From positions 1-6,389 of the forward strand of contig DUOU01000185.1 of the NCBI GenBank assembly GCA_012838685.1: a stretch of DNA of 6,389 nt. The letters are read 5' to 3'. The DNA comes from Bacteroidota bacterium. Lineage in GTDB: Bacteria; Bacteroidota; Bacteroidia; Bacteroidales; VadinHA17. Numbering within the stretch: the stretch's first letter is position 1; each line of letters starts with the position of its first letter. Position numbers and translations under genes: made by a program. The notes below the pieces were generated by a model. It was not told where the DNA came from, ran no database searches, and was given only the letters and a program-made list of their open reading frames with translations. This document shows positions 5,875-6,389 of the stretch, piece by piece.

Positions 5875-6389
5875 TACCAACCTTGAGGCATATCATCTGA
5901 TGCTGGCCCCTTATCAGCAGTTTGCCTTCCGATAGCGCTATTGGTGACCAGTTTTGGTTTGTGCCGACAATTCCTACAGTACGCCCTGTCATACCGCTTT
6001 CCTGTAAAATGTTTATTGACGATATGAGCTTAAATTCTGTCGGATCGGGCTGAATAAGATAGAGCGATCTTTGGCCATCGGTAGCTATGATAAGATCATC
6101 CACGAGAATCATACTTCCTTTGTCAAAAACCGGGTTTCTTGATGTTTTCCACATTATCTGGCCATTTTCAGCGTCCATACATACAAGGCCGTCCCTTCTT
6201 TCGTTGGTGGAATACTGCGCATAAAAGTAACCGTTGTGATATAGCGGGGGTTTGGTATGCTCTCCGAATTCAATGGTTTTATAAAGTTCGTTCACTGTAT
6301 AGCTGTCTCCACTTTTCGTTATCTGGATCATCGCCGCGCCCGAATTGTACGCGCCCACTATCAGGATCTTGCTGTCGCCGGCATCATAA
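5846..6389 (-). CDS. PQQ-like beta-propeller repeat protein (5' end missing)
   Basis: About 180 C-terminal residues are visible. The frame stays open to the right edge (DAGDSKILIVGAYNSGAA before the first possible GTG at 6358), so the true start lies outside. At least two blade motifs of the quinoprotein/BamB-like type are seen: GLVCMDAENGQIMWKTS (the pattern D-x-x-x-G-x-x-x-W) and WSPIALSEGKLLIRGQHQM, which closely resembles the usual ending of Bacteroidota propeller proteins (KLLIRDQxQMxCL). Proteins of this family are exported or periplasmic eight-bladed propellers; some are quinone-dependent dehydrogenases, many only bind partners, and the fragment does not show which. After CLKV, where relatives usually end, the frame adds GTTTTPLQYP, encoded opposite the end of the DUF4294 gene. 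The TGA stop is at 5846-5848, giving a 29-bp tail-to-tail overlap. Assignment to the propeller fold is firm; the reaction is unknown. Confidence 0.85.
   Translation of the reverse strand, partial: YDAGDSKILIVGAYNSGAAMIQITKSGDSYTVNELYKTIEFGEHTKPPLYHNGYFYAQYSTNERRDGLVCMDAENGQIMWKTSRNPVFDKGSMILVDDLIIATDGQRSLYLIQPDPTEFKLISSINILQESGMTGRTVGIVGTNQNWSPIALSEGKLLIRGQHQMICLKVGTTTTPLQYP
5867..5882. other. Inverted repeat across the DUF4294 stop codon
   Basis: GGTTG (5867-5871) and CAACC (5878-5882) form a 5-bp stem around a six-base loop that begins with the TAG stop of the DUF4294 gene. No T-run follows on either strand, so it is not a standard terminator, but it could stall or protect mRNA 3' ends at this overlapping convergent junction. 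Confidence 0.3.

Noticed and set aside
5446..5880. Minus-strand open frame inside the DUF4294 gene
   Set aside because: It is the complement of strongly conserved DUF4294 codons and shows no protein-family features.
5846..6358. GTG at 6356-6358 as the start of the propeller protein
   Set aside because: The frame stays open to the window edge and the upstream residues (DAGDSKILIVGAYNSG) continue the propeller pattern, so the gene is partial.

Overview
The window looks like chromosomal DNA from a member of the Bacteroidota, probably Bacteroidales. The evidence is the set of protein families: a DUF4249 protein, a DUF4294 protein, SusC-type carboxypeptidase-regulatory/TonB-plug domains, a lipoprotein serpin and a PQQ-like beta-propeller protein. 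Clear Shine-Dalgarno sites are absent, and one good Bacteroidota-type promoter (TTG, 20 bp, TAnnTTTG) is present. No RNA gene, CRISPR array, insertion sequence or phage gene was seen.

Layout. (1) 1-898, plus: 3' part of a surface protein with a TonB-plug-like region, running in from the left edge. (2) 906-1541, minus: a DUF3267 membrane protein with an HExxH zinc-protease motif. (3) 1542-1778: divergent intergenic region with a 27-bp inverted repeat, a 35-bp AATT microsatellite and a 10-bp direct repeat. (4) 1779-2990 and 3044-3724, plus, probably one operon: a DUF4249 protein, then a short secreted protein with a SusC-like N-terminal domain and plug but no beta-barrel. (5) 3731-4972, minus: a complete lipoprotein serpin. 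(6) 4973-5187: divergent intergenic region with a promoter for the next gene. (7) 5188-5874, plus: an exported DUF4294 protein. (8) 5846-6389, minus: C-terminal part of a PQQ-like beta-propeller protein, running out at the right edge.

Almost every product is predicted to be exported or membrane-bound. DUF4249 proteins usually sit beside TonB-dependent receptors. Here the DUF4249 gene is followed by a receptor-like protein cut down to its plug, and another plug-bearing gene without a barrel lies just upstream, beyond the DUF3267 gene. This suggests, as inference only, a cell-envelope module that reuses receptor plug domains outside a transporter. The serpin would protect the cell surface from foreign proteases. 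The DUF4294 and propeller genes look like unrelated housekeeping or envelope genes. All three convergent gene junctions are very tight (gaps of 7 and 6 bp, and a 29-bp overlap).
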